64,000 bases of DNA from B1 sp964355075. GTDB taxonomy: Bacteria > Bacteroidota > Bacteroidia > UKL13-3. Below the pieces are notes generated by a model that made no database searches, was not told the origin of the DNA, and saw only the letters and a program-made list of their open reading frames with translations. The position numbers and the translations under genes are program-made. Positions within the stretch are counted from its first letter, which is position 1. The number at the start of each line of letters is the position of its first letter. Positions 61,839 to 64,000 of the stretch are shown here, in pieces. Where the stretch lies: NCBI GenBank assembly GCA_964355075.1, contig CAYHCF010000002.1, positions 153,198-217,197 on the forward strand, read 5' to 3'.

Positions 61839-63236
61839 ATGGAATACAAAACCCTTAGTGAAATCCAAATAAAAATATTTGAGGAACTTATTGGCAAAGA
61901 ATATGTGATAAAAGAAAAAGAGGGTATCGAACCCTACTCAAAAGATTATACCGAAGACCTTCGGTATTATCCTGAGGTAGTTTTGAAACCGGCGAATACA
62001 AAGGAGGTATCGGCCATACTGAGTTACTGCAATCAAAATAAAATTGCGGTTACACCGAGAGGTGCCGGCACCGGTTTGAGTGGCGGAGCATTAGCCATTA
62101 TGGGCGGTGTTTGTTTAAGCATGGAACGTTTCAACAGAATCATCCATATTGATGAAAGAAACTTCCAGGTTAGCGTTGAACCGGGTGTGATTAACGAGCT
62201 GCTTCAAAACGCAGTAGCTGATAAAGGTTTGTTTTACCCTCCAGATCCCGCCAGCAAAGGCAGTTGTTTTCTGGGAGGAAATATTGCCCACAGCAGTGGT
62301 GGACCCAGAGCTGTAAAGTACGGCACCACCAGAGATTATGTATTAAATCTGGAAGTGGTTCTGGCAAATGGAGATATCATAGAAACCGGAGCCAATACTT
62401 TAAAATATTCTACAGGATATAACTTAACCCAATTGATGATAGGCAGTGAAGGAACCTTGGGTGTGGTAACCAAAATAGTTTTAAAGTTGATCCCATTGCC
62501 CAAAAACACACTACTGATGCTGGCTTCTTTTGGTTCACCCGAAAAAGCCTGTGAAGCCGTAAACGGAATATTTTTGGCAGGTAGCAATCCATCGGCCTGC
62601 GAGTTTGTAGAACCCAATGGGTTCAGGCTGGCAGCCAATATGCTAAACATTCATTTCACAATTCCCGAGGATGTGGAAGCCTATTTACTGATTGAGGTAG
62701 ATGGAAATGAACTGGAAATGATGATGAAAGAATGTGAGCTTATTTCTGAAGTCTTGTATCTGCACAATGCCACCGATGTGTTGTTTGCCGATTCTGCCGA
62801 CCAAAAAGAATATTTTTGGAAATTACGGAGAACCATTGGGGAAGCAACCAAACACAATAATTTATATAAAGAAGAAGATACCGTTGTGCCCAGAGCCGAA
62901 TTACCTGAGTTATACAAAAAAGTAAAAGAAATTGGCAATCGTTATGGCTTTCGATCCGTTTGTTTCGGACATGCAGGAGATGGCAACCTGCATGTAAATA
63001 TTTTAAAAGACCAGTTGAGCGACGCTTTCTGGAATACTGAACTTGACAAAGCCATTACTGAAATATTCGAGGTCTGCAAAAAACTCAATGGAACCATTAG
63101 CGGTGAACATGGTATTGGTTTGGTTCAAAAAAAATACATGCATATAGTAATGCCTGAACACCAATTGCAGTTAATGAGAAATATCAAACTGGCTTTTGAT
63201 CCGAATTCTATTCTGAATCCGGGGAAGATTTTTTGA
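61839..63236 (+). CDS. FAD-linked oxidase of the GlcD/D-lactate dehydrogenase type
   Basis: A 465-residue flavoprotein of the FAD-linked oxidase family (GlcD-like). The FAD-binding PCMH domain has the motif RGAGTGLSGGALAIMGGVCL and PDPASKGSCFLGGNIAHSSG, and the C-terminal domain has CFGHAGDGNLHVNIL and SGEHGIGLVQKKYM. Enzymes of this group oxidise 2-hydroxy acids such as D-lactate or glycolate. No GlcE or GlcF-type partner gene is nearby, so it is probably a single-subunit 2-hydroxyacid dehydrogenase. The substrate cannot be determined. Confidence 0.9.
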   Translation: MEYKTLSEIQIKIFEELIGKEYVIKEKEGIEPYSKDYTEDLRYYPEVVLKPANTKEVSAILSYCNQNKIAVTPRGAGTGLSGGALAIMGGVCLSMERFNRIIHIDERNFQVSVEPGVINELLQNAVADKGLFYPPDPASKGSCFLGGNIAHSSGGPRAVKYGTTRDYVLNLEVVLANGDIIETGANTLKYSTGYNLTQLMIGSEGTLGVVTKIVLKLIPLPKNTLLMLASFGSPEKACEAVNGIFLAGSNPSACEFVEPNGFRLAANMLNIHFTIPEDVEAYLLIEVDGNELEMMMKECELISEVLYLHNATDVLFADSADQKEYFWKLRRTIGEATKHNNLYKEEDTVVPRAELPELYKKVKEIGNRYGFRSVCFGHAGDGNLHVNILKDQLSDAFWNTELDKAITEIFEVCKKLNGTISGEHGIGLVQKKYMHIVMPEHQLQLMRNIKLAFDPNSILNPGKIF

Positions 63237-63315
63237 TTTCCATAGCTTTTTCAAAACACAAATTGTAAGCAAAATTACATTTGCATTCGAAATTATTTTA
63301 TTGTATTTTTACTGC

Positions 63316-63525
63316 ATGTCAACAAAAGAGATCATTCAAAATATTAAGCAATTGACTTTCAATGAGAGAATTAATGTCATTGAAAAAGCTTTAAAAACCC
63401 TGCAGGAGCCTGAGGATATTCAGTTAAAAAGAGCTGCACAAAAACTATTATCTGACTATCATACAGATAAAAACCTAACCGCTTTTTCGTCATTAGATTT
63501 TGAAAATTTTTATGAAACGCGGTGA
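63316..63525 (+). CDS. Small antitoxin-like protein paired with a MazF-type toxin
   Basis: A 69-residue protein (MSTKEIIQNIKQLTFNERIN, then VIEKALKTLQEPEDIQLKR) overlapping the toxin gene by 14 bp. The first helix-rich segment resembles antitoxins that precede PemK/MazF toxins in Bacteroidota, and the acidic-aromatic tail (SSLDFENFYETR) fits a toxin-binding peptide. A TACATTTG box at 63276-63283 could be its promoter -7 element. The start at 63316 is favoured over an upstream in-frame non-ATG reading. Confidence 0.7.
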   Translation: MSTKEIIQNIKQLTFNERINVIEKALKTLQEPEDIQLKRAAQKLLSDYHTDKNLTAFSSLDFENFYETR

Positions 63526-63853
63526 AATTTGGCTCATTAATCTTGATCCCGCTATTGGAGCAGAAATTAAAAAGACCAGACCAGCAGTTATCGTGAATTC
63601 AGATGCTCTCGGGATTTTACCTTTAAGTGTAATTGTCCCCATTACTGATTGGAAAAATCATTATTCAATTGCACCCTGGATGGTTAAACTGACTTCAACT
63701 TCTTTAAATGGCCTTTCTAAAACCTCAGCAGCAGATTGTTTTCAGGTTCGATCAGTTTCACATAATCGATTTACAAAAAAACTCGGCCAAATAAATAATG
63801 ACAAAATGAATGAAATAGCTCGAGGTTTGGCCTTAATTTTAAAAATATTATAG
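63512..63853 (+). CDS. MazF/PemK-family endoribonuclease toxin
   Basis: A 113-residue toxin of the MazF/PemK family. The opening MKRGEIWLINLDPAIGAEIK is the family signature; the catalytic Arg and Thr positions fall in KKTRPAVIVNSD and LSKTSAADCFQVRSVSHNRF. It would cut mRNA or tRNA at short sequence motifs. It overlaps its antitoxin gene by 14 bp. The sequence looks intact. Behind it, 63854-64000 holds no gene that I can support. Confidence 0.88.
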   Translation: MKRGEIWLINLDPAIGAEIKKTRPAVIVNSDALGILPLSVIVPITDWKNHYSIAPWMVKLTSTSLNGLSKTSAADCFQVRSVSHNRFTKKLGQINNDKMNEIARGLALILKIL

Positions 63854-64000
63854 ACTTATAAAGGGTCACGTTTATAAGTTGGGGAGTAGACAAAAAAAGT
63901 TCTGAAAACAATCAAACTTTCTCAAGGGAAGCCAGGAGGGCTACAACAATAATAGCCCCAAATGCGTTTTTGGTCCACGAAATCAATCAAACCTTCGCAT

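Noticed and set aside
63915..63986. Hydrophobic minus-strand frame (LISWTKNAFGAIIVVALLAS)
   Set aside because: It is bounded by stops on both sides with no ATG; perhaps the tail of a broken membrane protein gene, but it cannot be supported.

Overview
The window is chromosomal DNA of a member of the Bacteroidota (probably Chitinophagales/Sphingobacteriales-like; the sequence alone does not fix the order). The evidence is low GC, type IX secretion C-terminal sorting domains, families largely confined to this phylum (DUF4199, VF530, BatA-type proteins, Bacteroidetes-type PqqD-like), promoters of the TTG-N19-21-TAnnTTTG type, almost no Shine-Dalgarno sequences except a perfect one in front of rpsU, and the classic order tRNA-Thr/Tyr/Gly/Thr-tuf-tRNA-Trp-secE-nusG-rplKAJL-rpoBC. 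Three runs of exactly 100 N (22693-22792, 41094-41193, 59322-59421) are scaffold gaps, and each lies inside a tandem repeat, so true repeat numbers are unknown.

Layout. 1-8.5 kb: end of uvrB, a lipoprotein, a UDP-glucuronate decarboxylase/UDP-glucose dehydrogenase pair (UDP-xylose supply for surface polysaccharide), an outer-membrane-barrel-like protein with Kdo transferase, and a T9SS-secreted protein beside small genes. 8.7-23.4 kb: selD, then the large minus-strand information-processing operon, read from one strong promoter at 23.4 kb through five tRNAs, tuf, secE, nusG, four ribosomal protein genes, rpoB and rpoC. Palindromic REP-like elements sit between rpoB and rpoC and behind rpoC. 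23.7-27.3 kb: M14 peptidase, hibernation factor, XerC/D recombinase, rpsU. 27.3-34.1 kb: an apparent operon of a degenerate dihydroorotase homologue, an unknown protein, DUF4199 and two glycosyltransferases, with a BatA-like protein upstream. 34.2-40.5 kb: an atypical SDR, deoxynucleoside kinase, beta-CASP hydrolase, CTP synthase with a structured leader, and a 2-oxoacid dehydrogenase E2. 40.7-45.4 kb: a 72-bp tandem array and a broken giant beta-helix T9SS gene. 45.6-52.2 kb: a nucleotidyltransferase two-gene module, obg, adk, hpt, a methyltransferase/glycosyltransferase pair, a DUF6364/PIN toxin-antitoxin pair and a DEDDy exonuclease. 52.3-61.7 kb: a peptide-use neighbourhood (PepD dipeptidase, OPT and POT transporters, DPP-IV-like peptidase). 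The right end holds a GlcD-like FAD oxidase and a MazF-type toxin-antitoxin pair.

Most genes are housekeeping. The points that most repay a second look are the tandem array built from the 3' end of tRNA-Gly, the strong Shine-Dalgarno of rpsU, the C-rich start and competing hairpins of the pyrG leader, the palindromes around rpoC, the small gene/nucleotidyltransferase pair at 45.6-46.3 kb, and a cluster of -7 boxes placed 4-5 nt before start codons, which suggests leaderless mRNAs. I found no CRISPR array, rRNA, insertion sequence or complete defence island. No single feature here is clearly a wholly new system.
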